From positions 197,517,773 to 197,581,772 of the forward strand of contig NC_088098.1 in NCBI RefSeq assembly GCF_036370855.1: a stretch of DNA of 64,000 nucleotides, read 5' to 3'. The notes below the pieces were generated by a model. That model saw only the letters and a list, made by a program, of their open reading frames with translations. It ran no database searches and was not told the origin of the DNA. The translations under genes and the position numbers were made by a program. The DNA comes from Dromaius novaehollandiae (lineage: Eukaryota > Chordata > Aves > Casuariiformes > Dromaiidae). Below are positions 41,105 to 53,116 of this stretch, piece by piece. Each line of letters starts with the position of its first letter. Position 1 is the stretch's first letter.

Positions 41105-41570
41105 GCAGGGGTATTAATTACCCTACACCCGCGCGTTGTGGTCAAACTACAGCGCAGGTAACTGCATTTGCCCCCTCGGCTGCCTTGCCGCCTGCGGTGA
41201 CTTGTTCCCCAGCCACGTCCCTTTGCCCCGCTCGGTGGCCGGGGCCGTGGGGCAGCACTGCACCGGCGGGGCGTCGAGGCGGCTCCCGCGCACCAGGGCT
41301 CGGCCGCTGGCCGCTACGGCCTTCCCTGGGGCGAGGTGAAGGGGGGCAGCGCAGCGGGGCAGCTGCACGCGAAGGACCGGGCACAGACGGGTGTTGGAGA
41401 TGCCCCGTCTCCAATTGGCTTAGCAGCTCTCCCAAGCTCGCCGCTTCCACGTTTCCAGCCCGGTGCTTTGGACGCGGTCGGCCCAGGTCCCGCGCTCCCA
41501 TGATGGCTTCGAGCTTGAGGCACAGCGAGGGAAGGGGCACCGGCCTGAGGAGGGTTCGCGTGAGCCCCCC
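41105..41570. other. Secondary CpG-rich stretch upstream of SHISA2
   Basis: A GC- and CpG-enriched segment starts about 600 bases beyond the main island, separated from it by AT-rich DNA around 40900-41080. Frames of 158-164 codons occur on both strands with no recognisable domain. It could be an island shore, an upstream enhancer or a divergent non-coding promoter. Confidence 0.45.
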
Positions 41571-44500
41571 CCAGCAGCGTCCGATGGCCCAGAGAGAGAG
41601 GAAGGCGCCTGCCCAGTGCCTTAATTCATTGCACATCTCTCTCCAATACCCTTTTCTTTAAATCTGGGTTGACCTTGTGTGTTTGTACTAGGAAAAGCAG
41701 CTTCTCGATTCTTGCGTAGGTGACAAAATACTTCCCCAGCCCTATCCCTCGAGGGGTTGGCCCCACTGGTTCTCAGCAAGGTGATCTTTTCAAGTAGCAA
41801 AACCAGAGTATTAGCAGACACTCCATTTTTTACCTAGCTCCCCAGCCCATATACGTTCTCAGTAAACAGCCTTGCTCACAACCACAGAATGAACGCGGGA
41901 TCCCTTGCACAGATTGCCTATAAAAGGTACCTCACATATTCAAGCTCAGACTTTGCCTTGGCTTGTCTCTCTAAGGCCAGGGACCACAGTGCTCATTTTC
42001 CTCATTATGCTTGTGTAAAACTTAAAACAGTTGTTAATTCTGCAGCACTTCACAGAGTGCTTTACAATTTAGTAATACAGACTAATTAGCAAAGAATTGT
42101 CATCTAGGTGCTGTTTCAAGTTGATCAGGTATCTGTACGCTTAAAAGTTTAACGCACTTCTGTAAAAGAAGTGTGAAAACACAAGAGTGATTTAACAGTG
42201 ATTCTCACTCTTCAACTTTTTAATTTACTTGCATGTCTAGCAATTTCATAACATTAACTCTATTTCCATGCAAGCTAAATCCACTATTAAGACCCCAAAT
42301 CCTGCAAGACACTGAGCCCATTGGTTCCCGTCAAGCTCAGCATCTCTTAGCTTTTAGATGCAGTTGAAACATCATAAATGAGTTAGAGTGAACAAAGATT
42401 TTAAAAGGCCAGAAATATTCAATACCAATCATGTAATCTAAAAGTCTTAATAGTTACCTATTTCAACTTTATCTACTTTTTCTAAAAATCTCCAGACTTT
42501 TACTACCAGTTATAGTACTCTGTGGCCTTTGGCTCAGCAAAAATTTTCTTGAGACAGAAGCAGGATTGCAAGAAAACAAGTAAAAAAAATTATTTTGCAT
42601 TCATTTAAAGAACTCAGATCCTTTCCTTAAACAGTTCTGTTTCCTGAAAGGTCTTTTCCCTTGAACCAGGGAAAATAAGAAGTGTTAAGATTGCTTCTGT
42701 TAGCCGTTGGAAGATGATAAAGAGAAAATGCATTTTCCGTCTTGGTTTTACCATTCTACGCTGCAAACCGCAGCAGCCGGGAGCCTCTGCAGCAGTTTAG
42801 GGGCTGGTGCCTTTACAGCAAACCCTACAGCTTTTATGGGACGTCAGAAGCAGCGTTCAGCTGTGGCACTACCTGCACGTGAGCATCCTGCCGGCACACG
42901 TGTGTGCACAGGCAAGGAGCCGAGGCAACGGTCCCACACATGGGAATTTCTCAGAAGTACTTATGTGACTTCAGAGCACAAAATGCTTTGCTTTCCTAAC
43001 TTGCTTAAGCTCTCAGAAGCCTCCTTGCAAATACGAGTGTTTCTACAAAAAAGAAAAAGAGGAAAAAAAAGACATAAAGAGAGAGAATACAAAAGTACGT
43101 GAGGTTTTTTTGTCCTTAGCAGCTCCTGCTCAACAGTGGAAAACCACGGGTACACCACAACAGCTTAATTTGCTGAACCAGGCACAGCGAGGCACCACAA
43201 ACATTAGTCCAGGCTGGCTGCACCAGCCACTTACCGGGCAGGAAGAGAAGGGAAAAGTTAGAGGAAGCTGTAACAGTAATAAGTAGGAAACAACAAAAGC
43301 CCTTCAGTTCCCCTCTCACAGGTGTCCCAAGATGAAGCACAGGACCGTCACCCTCTTCTGCATCTCTATCCATTTGCCAGGATCCTTGTTTGAGGAAAGC
43401 CCCGTGCCACGACCCCCCGGGCTGCCCCAAGCTGCCGCACTTGCGTGCGTGGCTCCTGCTGATGGGGGTGTTTTGCTTTCCTTCTCCTATTTCCAGCCCC
43501 TGCAAATTACCACATTCCCTTGGCAGCAAAAGGGAGACAAAACTGGCAGCAAGCAGCTCCTAACGCGTTTTCCTTTTGACCCGTCGCAGATAAGCTTTAG
43601 ACAGTTTATGTACGTTTTCTTCTCTTTTGGAATATTGTTTTGTTCCCAGTAGCCTAGCCAACAACAAGCAGATCTTATCCACTTGGGTACAAGCGAGATT
43701 ACCCACTTCCTATTGCCCAGCACTAGACACCCTACAGGCACCTTTATGTGCCTTTCTCCTTATGTTTACCTAATGTTATCTACCACTACACATCACTACT
43801 TTTAAACAATTTTGCAGCCTCATCAGAAACCTTGAAAATCTGGATTCAGGAATTTGGTTCTTCAATTGCGGATGCAACATTGCAACAAATTGGGATTCTA
43901 GGTTAAAACTTGGAACCTGAAACCTCCTTTTCTTCTCCCAGGGGAAAGCCGTAATTAATCACCACATTATGACTGTTTAGCTCGCTCAGCATTTAAAAGC
44001 CAGGGCACATTTATCACAAGAGCTGGATGTTACTGCAGTTTGTATTTCATCAGCAGAAAATCCTCCTGCTGGTAATGCAAAACCATGGAATAAATTTAAA
44101 TCCAAAAGCCAAGCCGAGTACATAGGGGTTTACTTATAGAAAAAATTTACTTTTTTTACTTGTAAGCAAACCATCTTGGCATCAGAAATCACTGTGTAAC
44201 ACACATTTCTTCTAGCAAAGTTGCTTCTCAGGTAGAGCCGTATTTCTCTGCTGATAAAACGATGCCTTGCTGCCCCCCTGTGCACTTAGTGGGAAGGGTA
44301 GGATTGTTAAAACACCAGAGCTACAGTTTTTGTACTGAGAACTGCTGTAATGAAGAGTGCAGTTCTTACTAACAGGTTATACTAACACCTCTGCCAGGAG
44401 GATAGTTACCAGAATGGATGAGCTTAAATGAGTAGAGTGTCCTTCTCTTCTACTACAGCACTGGTTATAAACCATCTTTTATGCCAGCATAACTGTACCT

Positions 44501-45110
44501 ATGGAAGTACTACTTAAACACCACCAGTATATTTAGAAAGCCCAAACTGCTACCCATATTGTGGCATTATTGGAATAAGGTAGACTGTTTTTTTTATTCC
44601 TGCTTAGGGAACATATTTAATATCTACATTTTCAAATACACAGGTATTCATAACATAAAGGCTTGCTTTTACGGGCTCTTATTTCCTGGAAAATAATTAG
44701 AACAAGATGGTCCAAAGGGTCTCTCAGAAAAGTCAAAGGATTGTGAAAATAACCTAGAACAAGATGTGAAGGTAATGTGCTCCTCCTGGGCAGGGCTGTG
44801 AATCAGCAGTGGCTGCTCGGGGACCAGGCACATCCATACGCTAAGACCCGGCTTGTCCCATCAGCGCTCGCTGTCTCAGCACACACAACAGGGACACCAG
44901 AGCCGGCACCGCCTTATCACAGTCCGTGTGGACGCCTCCAGTATCGAGCGTCTGGCTCCGGAAGGCACCACTGGCTCCGAAAACCGAGTTAAGGACCAAA
45001 GGGAGTGAGGCGACCTGGCTGCAGTATCTCTAAGTGCTTAGGGACATCTCCCTCCAAATCCCTGAGGGGATGCCGCAACAAATGAAAGAGCGGACTTTCT
45101 CAGAAAACAT

Positions 45111-45128
45111 CCCCCCCCCCTCCCCCCC
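45111..45128. repeat. C-rich run (C10-T-C7)
   Basis: A near-pure cytosine run. The complementary strand is an almost uninterrupted G tract with quadruplex potential. Confidence 0.9.
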
Positions 45129-48100
45129 GTTTTGACACTCAGCCCAGGGGCTTTTGGGAGTTATTTGGCTGTGATGAATAAAACTCTGCCATGGTGTTCT
45201 CTCTGGGGTCTTCACACACTGATTTTTGGAGCTCCCACCAACTGCAGACACCACAGGCTGCTGTTAGAGTGTGAGCGCTTGTATGCAAGGCTGATGTGCA
45301 TGTCTTCAGACTGAAAGACATGCAGTTGTCTAATTGAATGATTATTTCTGCTATATCCAATCATCCCAGCCACTAGGAAGAAGAGGAAAGAATCTGAGCT
45401 CAGTGTTGTTGTTGTGGGTTTTTTTTTGTTTTTGTTTTTTTAATATTTCAGATGAAGAGAGAGGAAGAATTGCTTGTTACAGGACAAATCAATCTTTCCA
45501 CAGCCTGCCCTCCCAGTGAGACTGGACAATTTGACAAGGTATCATTATTAGAAACTTTTTTTTTTTTTTAATTAAAATAAGTACATATAGCAACTTTTAA
45601 TTTTTACACTGCAGTTTATGCTGAGATGAGCATAAAGCATGAACATTTTATCAAATATAGGTAGAGAACTGTAAGAATAGTTTCATACCAGAATTTTACT
45701 GTTGCTCACCTCATAATGCCATAGTAAAAAACAATTTTACACCAGCAAGGCACAAAATGTAAAACCGGTATCACTATACAGCAGTAGCCCAGTTTGCTGC
45801 CTGTGCAAGACGACTCACCAGCTCCAGTACAGAACAACATGGTTTTCCTCTTGGCATGGTTCAAGAGGGCTCACTACAGCTTAATTTGTGGTTTGGGGTT
45901 TTGTATGGGGATAAGTAGTGCAGATCAGCACAAGTAGTGACTTGGTGTGGAAAATTAACAACATGTGTAAGAACATTTACTAGATCAAATGATTTTCTTA
46001 TATTGTTCACAAAACAAATAAAGACTTAATCTGCTCGCATCATTACTATTTTACATGACATCAATAACCAGATGAAATATGACTTACCTTAAAAATGGCA
46101 AAACCTAGCAATGTTTTTTTTTATTTTTCCCTCCTTTCTCCATTCTTGGTGTTGACTTTTAAAGATAAATCCATCATTCTGCAATGGTGCATGTTTTTTA
46201 ACACTACTATTTCTGTCGCTGCTGGAATTCTATCACCATGCATCTGTCTGAGCCCGTGATCTTATCAAGCATTTCTTTTGCCTCAGTGCTTCTCAGCAGC
46301 GCTGTGGCAACGCCTAACAAACACTGTGTGCATGGCACCACGGCATAGCAACGAGTAACAGCTACACTGGCTACTGCAGCACTGGAAATAGTGTGGGGAG
46401 AGGTGACGAAGAAGTTGACACTTCTCAAATAGAAAGTGCCAAATTACTCGGGAAAGCATTTCTAGCTAAACAGTCTTACAAACAGAAGTTTAAATAAATA
46501 TAAGTTAATAGAAAGGCAATTGCATTAGATCCTACACCTTTGGTATAGTAATTCTTGCTCTGCACAGGGCAATTTGTACTAGCTGTCACAGCCTCTCCAG
46601 CCACTTGTGCACATCTCAGACACACACAGGGAGCTGCTACTGGCACTGACAGAGCGTTACCACGCCTGAAGCCAGCACAAGCAATGTAAAACACCTTCCC
46701 TCTGTGCTTTCAGAGCAGACTTTCAGCAAGTTCAGCATCAGTTTCGCTTTGCTCCCTCTGAAGCAAGCAGGAGGTCTGCCCTTGGGGTGTGCCCGGCAGA
46801 GGCTTAGCTAAGGGCCAGAGTGGGTCTTACCTCCAGCAGCCAGACCAGCAGCAAGCCTGATGCCCCGGTAGGGTATGTGAGCACCTACCTCTTTGTTGAA
46901 AGCCATTCTCATGGTTTAAACCTTACAGTGCTATCACGGGGGTAAGCAATAGGCACGGTAAGAATAGTTTCAGTGGGCTCCTTTGGACAACCCCCAGTTT
47001 CCTTTGTCAGCAGCCAGAATAAGAGATGAAAAACAGACTTTACCCATTTGAAACCAATCTGGTATATACTGCCCAGACTCATTTACACAACATTAAAGCC
47101 GGCACGTTCCTTTTTGCTATTGCTTTAACCTGTTCATTTCGTCCAGCCTGAATGCCAGGTTCGAATCACCATAGCTGCCTGCTGCATTGGTGTTAAGTGT
47201 AAAGAAAGCAACCTGCGGGGAAGCCGTGCCATGCAGTTGCACACAAGAATAACAGAGACACTCTGGTAAGATACAGGTATTTTCACCATCACTCCATTGC
47301 CCATCTCCAGCAGAGAGGTAGGTACCTGATGCCACTTGCCGATCACTGCAGCAGTGCTGTCCTCAATGCTGCTGCACCTGTATAGCATATGGGCCCATCA
47401 TAATAGCATACATGCCATGCTTTTTTTGAGGAAAAAAAAAAAAAAAATCGACTGTTTAGGTAAGGACTCCTTTATCACATGTACCTCATCTTATTCTGCA
47501 TAGAACAGCAGCATAAGTGTTTATGCCCAAGAGTTGGATTCCTTTATATGCATGCTGACAAAGAAATAAAGCTGGTCCAAATAGGCAAGAAATCCTGTCA
47601 GTGTTAATGACAATTACAGGTTTTCAGCAGTTTTTCAGCTTCTACTTAGGTGCCTAACTACAGAGTTGGGCTAGCTTTTGCTACCAAACTGTACATAATT
47701 TGTGCAGTATTTTTTCCAAAGTTCCACCCAACTCAAAGTCTATTCAAGCTGTGCTGTTATTTTTTTTCCTCCTATGAGAACTTACCTAGTTCTTCTCAAG
47801 AGTATGCAACATTTTTCAGAATTGTTTCATATAATAGATATTTGATTTTAAATATTTGTCAAGTCTGTTTCTTTTTTTTTTTTTTTTTAAACTATTAAGA
47901 CACCATATTTGATCAAAACCTGATCATCCTAGCTTGCTTCTGTGACAGGGATTAAAAAAAAAAAGGCAGAAGCATATCCTGGTTTCACAACATGCCACAT
48001 TAAATACACATACCCAACAAGGAATTTCTTGCCTAGAAGATTTATGCCAGCCTCTAATCAGAAATGAATTTTGGAAGCAATTGCACTGCTTTCTAGGAAG

Positions 48101-48782
48101 CTGCTGTCCTTGTGCTGTCCAAGTATATGCCATACAGTGACACCTGGATTGAACAGAAAAAGAGGGAAATCCATCAGTCTAAGACCCTTGTCAAACGAAC
48201 AAGAAAAACATCTTTTGCCTGTTCCGTCGTTGACCTATTCAGAACAGGAGTACATTATTTCCAGCTTTCCATGGAAGCACTCAATAGAATTGACCTGTTA
48301 CCCTAGTAGAGATAGATCTATGCCCACACAGAACTAAAATCAACTCAAAAGCTTTCCTAGGAGTTTGCAGAAGCTTCTGAACTTAATCATAATCTGTTCA
48401 TGGTAAGTCATGAAGCCTTACTCCTAAAAGGAAAAAACAAAAGCAAACCATTCTTTGGAAAAATACTAAAGTAACACCTAGCACACATTCACTTATCTCA
48501 CTGTTGCTGTCCACAGCTGCAGTGATGGGCTATGAAGATTAAACTCCTAAGTGTAAAATGTTGTTTTTTGTTTTTTTTTTTTTTAGTAGTAAGCTCATAG
48601 CAACAGAATGAAATTGCTCAGAATGATTTTACAAATACTGGTATCAATCTATTAAAACCTTACTACCTTAGAAGAAGGTATAAGAAAATGTTAATGACCT
48701 GGACACAAAAGGTGACATCCTGCATGATGATGCCTCCAAGGGCTTTGCAGTGATGTTTTTGACAATATAAAACTGGCAGTCT

Positions 48783-48797
48783 CCCGCCACCTGGTGA
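48783..48797 (-). promoter_or_regulatory. CTCF-like motif between SHISA2 and NUP58
   Basis: The - strand reads TCACCAGGTGGCGGG, which fits 13 of 15 positions of the CTCF core CCASYAGRKGGCRSY as I recall it. It lies in an AT-rich intergenic region about halfway between the two genes, a plausible boundary position. Occupancy is not known. Confidence 0.35.
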
Positions 48798-51700
48798 AAA
48801 CAATATTCTACTACAAAGCTACTGGAAATCTGATGAAAGTCCCTTAAAAAAAAGTTAGTTTCTCGTAAGTTTTTTGATTCTTCTGGTTACAGAGTTAGTT
48901 TGTAACATCTTTTTTGCTACAAGTAAAAGAAGTCATCTACCTAGAAAACGAAACTGCTATAATTTTGTTTGTACCTGCTGAACACAACACTCTACCAATA
49001 CAAAGTTTGTATTACAAATTCAGTTGATTTGGGACTACACAAATACAACACTCCACTGTACTGTAAGATTTCACCATATTCAATGCTGAGTTCAGAAAAA
49101 ATGATCCCAAAATGCATCAGAACAAGGTGCCCCATGCCCAGCAGTAAGTCTGGTGTTCACATCCCCTAACCTCTCCCCACACTTCTCCCCGCTCTCCACC
49201 TCCATCCTCTTCTTAAGCAACATACCTGACTCGTTAGGCAGGAGATGGCATGTTGCAGCTGGGCTGATGCTCTGCACACTGACAAAGTGAGCAAGTGCTG
49301 CCTCCCAGAAGAGTTGCAGGCATCAGGCTGGTCTCACTCCCCTCCCCAAGCCCAACTGCTGATTTTTATGAAAAGTTATACAGATCTGCTGCAGTGATAC
49401 CTGTAACCATTCACCAATGTCTGGAGAAATTAGCCATGGGTGCAAAAATGTACTTCATGAGAAGTGAAAAGGGAAACAGCTAGACAGCAATTAGTCTATA
49501 AGGTGGGTAATAGATTGCTGGCAGCTTTTGTGCTTAGCAAGTTCTTTGTTCTTATAAACCTGAATAAAAGTTTCAGGAAAACAAACTGGTATAGCACACA
49601 GTGGATTTACACTCTGCAGTATCAACAAATTTTTCTATACAAATAGTTGCTCCCAATTCCTTGCTAAAAAACCTAGAAGTGGTGCATTTCATACCTTTCA
49701 CTGAGACAGTCCACAGAGATGATAGAACCTGTAAACAGGTAAGAGCTAACATGATTGACCCTGGATTACTTCTACCATTAACGCATGAGAAGACAAAACA
49801 AAGAATTACCACTGTTGACAAGAGCCACTACACTGTATTCTGGAACTTTATTTTCATAAAATAATAGCAATTAGGCTTCAAAATACAGCCATGATATGAA
49901 TATGCAGATGATAGGTATGGTTGGGTTTGGATTTAAAAGCCCTGTGGTGAGCAAGAGGCTTAAAACACTGTCCAACTCCCCCTTACTTCAGCATCCTCCC
50001 TCCCCATCTCTGAATGAGTGTGGTAGACTGTATAGCTATGCCAACTTGTCAGGAACACAGGCAAATAAAAGAGTGAAATAAGAAAGTTTTAAGATGCTGG
50101 ACCAAGACAAAAGAGGCTCATGAAGCAAGCAATCTAGGACCTAACTATCATACCTCATTACATATACTGTAGTCAGACAGGGGAAAAATGGGTTACTTCT
50201 GGTAACAGAAAGAGGTCACGGAAAATAAGTTTAGACCACAGCAATACAGCACGGTCTTAACTAATAAGAGAACCACACCCTACCTATCTAGACATTCATT
50301 ACAAAGTATGACTTCAATCCTCCTCTGGTACACTTACTTGCTAAAGAAAAAAGGCAAATAAACCAGAGTTGATTGATTTCACGGTGTTTACATACAGGTC
50401 AGCTTCTTTTTTTGATAATGTTAACACCTTGTGGAAAAATAAGTTGTTCCTTAAGGGCATTTGTATTCTGCAGGCTAATTATATTAAATGCTTTAACTTG
50501 AAAAAAATTGAAACAATGCATGTAAATCATGGCTAAATTAAACAAGATAATATTCCGAGAGCATAAGCTATTTCAAAACCCACTTTTTAAACACTTCAGT
50601 TTGTACACTCTAAGCACGTGACTGTTCTGTTATATATTATACTTTGCACTCAGGCTAACTCAGGCTAAATTAAGGAGATAACTGTTGCCTCAGTGCAAAA
50701 AGAAACAAAGTTTTGAAATTAACTTTCTGATGCACAACACTGACAAGACAACAAAAGCCATATTTACTGCTGTTACATTACAGCACGATCCACCTTTGTA
50801 CAGTGTAATGATAAGAAATGACAGATAAAGCTACAATATCCTCCTCCCCCTGTCCCATGCAATCCAGAGATCAAAGCCCTAATTTCAGCAAGAATTTTAC
50901 ACTATTTTAGTAGAGACAATTTTACACTTCAGCCAGTATGTTTTTGCAGTGGCTCCATTTGGGGGTAATTAACATAGGAGAATTACAGCAGCGGGAAATG
51001 ATCTTTCAAATAGGCAAATGTGTATTACAAGGATCACAGCATTAATTTTTTATTGTTTGCACAATGATAAGTTGCACATGTGGAAAAACAGTACACATTT
51101 AGAATTAGTTTCACAAATTAATACATTACAAGAAAGTCCAGTGGTTTAACATATTAACTATTAAAAAAGCATTAAAAATACAAACAGTAGGGTCTTGACT
51201 GCAGCCCAATGGAAGTTAAAAGAAAAAAAGGCTGAAATCAAAATAAACTGTGAACTTTTAATTTTCTTAGTCATAAAAAAACCCACACATATTCCTTCCT
51301 AAGAGAACGTTCACAAAGATGCAAAAACATACAAGTGTACAAAAAGTAAAGAATTCTGTGCTCAGTTTCCCTTACTTCTTACCAGATTAAGTGACCAAAA
51401 TGCATATTTGTCAAAGGGCAATCATTGTTGAATGCAGACATCACTACTGGAACATCTAAAATGGTAGTAACAACACTAACAATAGAAAGCAACCGACTTG
51501 GTACTAGAAAAAAAGTTATGCACTATAACTGCTTTTAGAAAAGAAGGTACTTCTGTGAAAATGATTGTGAATATTCATTTGATGCATGTTCTATACAAAG
51601 CATCTTCTACATAAAATCAACACTCAGCTCAAATTCTATGTTCACACTCCAACTGGTATCTTTATTTGCAAAGATTCAACTGATCTATTATTTATCTCAC

Positions 51701-52428
51701 ATAAGGCAGCATTTCCCCAAGATGTTTTCCAGCTATCTCAAATGCACACTGAACTGAAAATGCAGCACAACAAGCTAAGATGTAGTAAGATTCATGCTCT
51801 ACTGTCACAATAGCTTAACCTTCAAATTACATCATCTTCCTGTATTCTTTAGCAGTAACTTACTGTAGTATACCTCATATTAGGGGCTGATATGCAGCTG
51901 CTTTTAAGTCAATGCTAGTAGCACTGACTAGAAGCTAGTGAATCAGCTCTTGTTTTGTAACAGTTAACCGAGCTTTTCATTAGAATAGTATAGCCTATTT
52001 CCACCCCCCCCCCCCAAATTGCAGAGAAGCGCATCAAGCTTGACAGCTCTCTGCTTGCAAACAGATCTTGGGGGATCCTGAGCTTTCAGCTGAAATGCAG
52101 CAACACCCTGCTCTTAAGCAGAGGATAAAGACAAAAATCAAGCAGTTTAGGAATATTACTTGGGAAATGTCTGTGTCTGGCTGCTAAATGGATAAAGAAA
52201 AAGTGATGAGGGGAGAAGGAGGGCTACTAAGCACTATTTACCAAAGTTAATGACATAGTAAACATCGTATTTCAACTGGTCTTAAACAACAAGATGCAGT
52301 GATAACACAGCCTGGGACCCACTATTTGAAACTCCTAGGAACATCAAGATGCAGGACCACAGAACAACATGGAGAAAGTGAACACAAAGAAAAGGAGACC
52401 TGTCTATGGGGCAAGGTTTGCACATGTT

Positions 52429-52434
52429 TTTATT
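52429..52434 (-). terminator. NUP58: Possible proximal NUP58 polyadenylation signal
   Basis: TTTATT on the + strand (AATAAA on the gene strand) lies about 510 bases after the NUP58 stop codon. Further candidates lie at 51661-51666 and 51049-51054, so the true end is uncertain. An AT/GT dinucleotide tract (52442-52475) sits immediately upstream of this hexamer in the gene direction. Confidence 0.3.
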
Positions 52435-52946
52435 TTATACATTATATATATATACACATACATACACACACAGATGTGTGCACTGTACTGTATATATTTA
52501 CATCCATATACACAAAACCACCCTGAAGTAGATTTAAAGGCCATATCCAAGAACAGAAGATATGAACTCTAGTATTTGTACTAGAATATATTCTATCTGT
52601 ACAAAAACAAATATGCATATATTCATATGGTATAAAGCTTATTAACAAAAAATATTCTGCTACTAGCATTAGGTTAAATAGATGGTTTTACAAGGTTTTA
52701 CAAGATTCTTTAATAATGCAGTATAGAACATTTCTAAAACTAGGGCCAAAAATAAAAATACATAAATGGGTATCTATTCACAGGAAAATAGCTGTTCAAT
52801 ATGATTACATTTCATATTTCAGACTAGGGAAAAGTAGCAAAATTTTTATAAATCTCATGGGATGCAATTTAATTAATGCATCAAATCTAGAAAAATAGAC
52901 TTTACAGATGAACAAAGTTGATTCACTTCTCTCCCTAAAAAGGTGC
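52435..52946 (-). other. NUP58: NUP58 3' untranslated region (minimum extent)
   Basis: This is the sequence following the NUP58 stop codon on the - strand down to the nearest AATAAA hexamer. No coding frame is supported. The UTR may extend to about 51.0 kb. Confidence 0.4.
52442..52475. repeat. AT/AC dinucleotide microsatellite
   Basis: A run of TA then CA-type units (tatatatatacacatacatacacacaca) lies within the probable NUP58 3' UTR. Confidence 0.85.
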
Positions 52947-53116
52947 CTATCTTTTCCCTCTCTTGTTGCCAGCTGGGGGTTTCTTCAGCTGAAGAAGTTG
53001 CCCTCCTGTCCCAAAGCCTGCAGATGCAGGATTAGAAACCCCAAACGTCAGGCCAGCCGATGCTGTGATGCCAGGATTGCTGAAGTTAAACCCAGATGTA
53101 GTCGAGCTGCCAAAGC
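52947..53116 (-). CDS. NUP58: NUP58 terminal coding exon
   Basis: NUP58 forms the NUP62-NUP58-NUP54 complex that lines the central channel of the nuclear pore and carries FG repeats for cargo-receptor binding. After a cataag acceptor the exon encodes an FG tail (GFG, TFG, GFG) with NFSNPGITASAGLTFG and a basic end LLQLKKPPAGNKRGKR, then TAG at 52947-52949. This C-terminus is nearly invariant in vertebrate NUP58 (older name NUPL1). The exon supplies 2 bases of a split Gly codon plus 55 codons and the stop. Intact splice sites and spacing to the next exon argue against a processed pseudogene. Confidence 0.96.

Larger units (their letters stand above)
40531..52300. other. Intergenic region between SHISA2 and NUP58
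   Basis: This is AT-rich DNA without a supported exon. It includes a second, weaker CpG-rich stretch at about 41105-41570, a C10-T-C7 run at 45111-45128, a T17 run at 47872-47888, a CTCF-like motif at 48783-48797 and a C12 run at 52004-52015. Its right end may include part of the NUP58 3' UTR, because several AATAAA hexamers on the - strand (for example at 51661-51666 and 51049-51054) could end that transcript. Confidence 0.6.
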
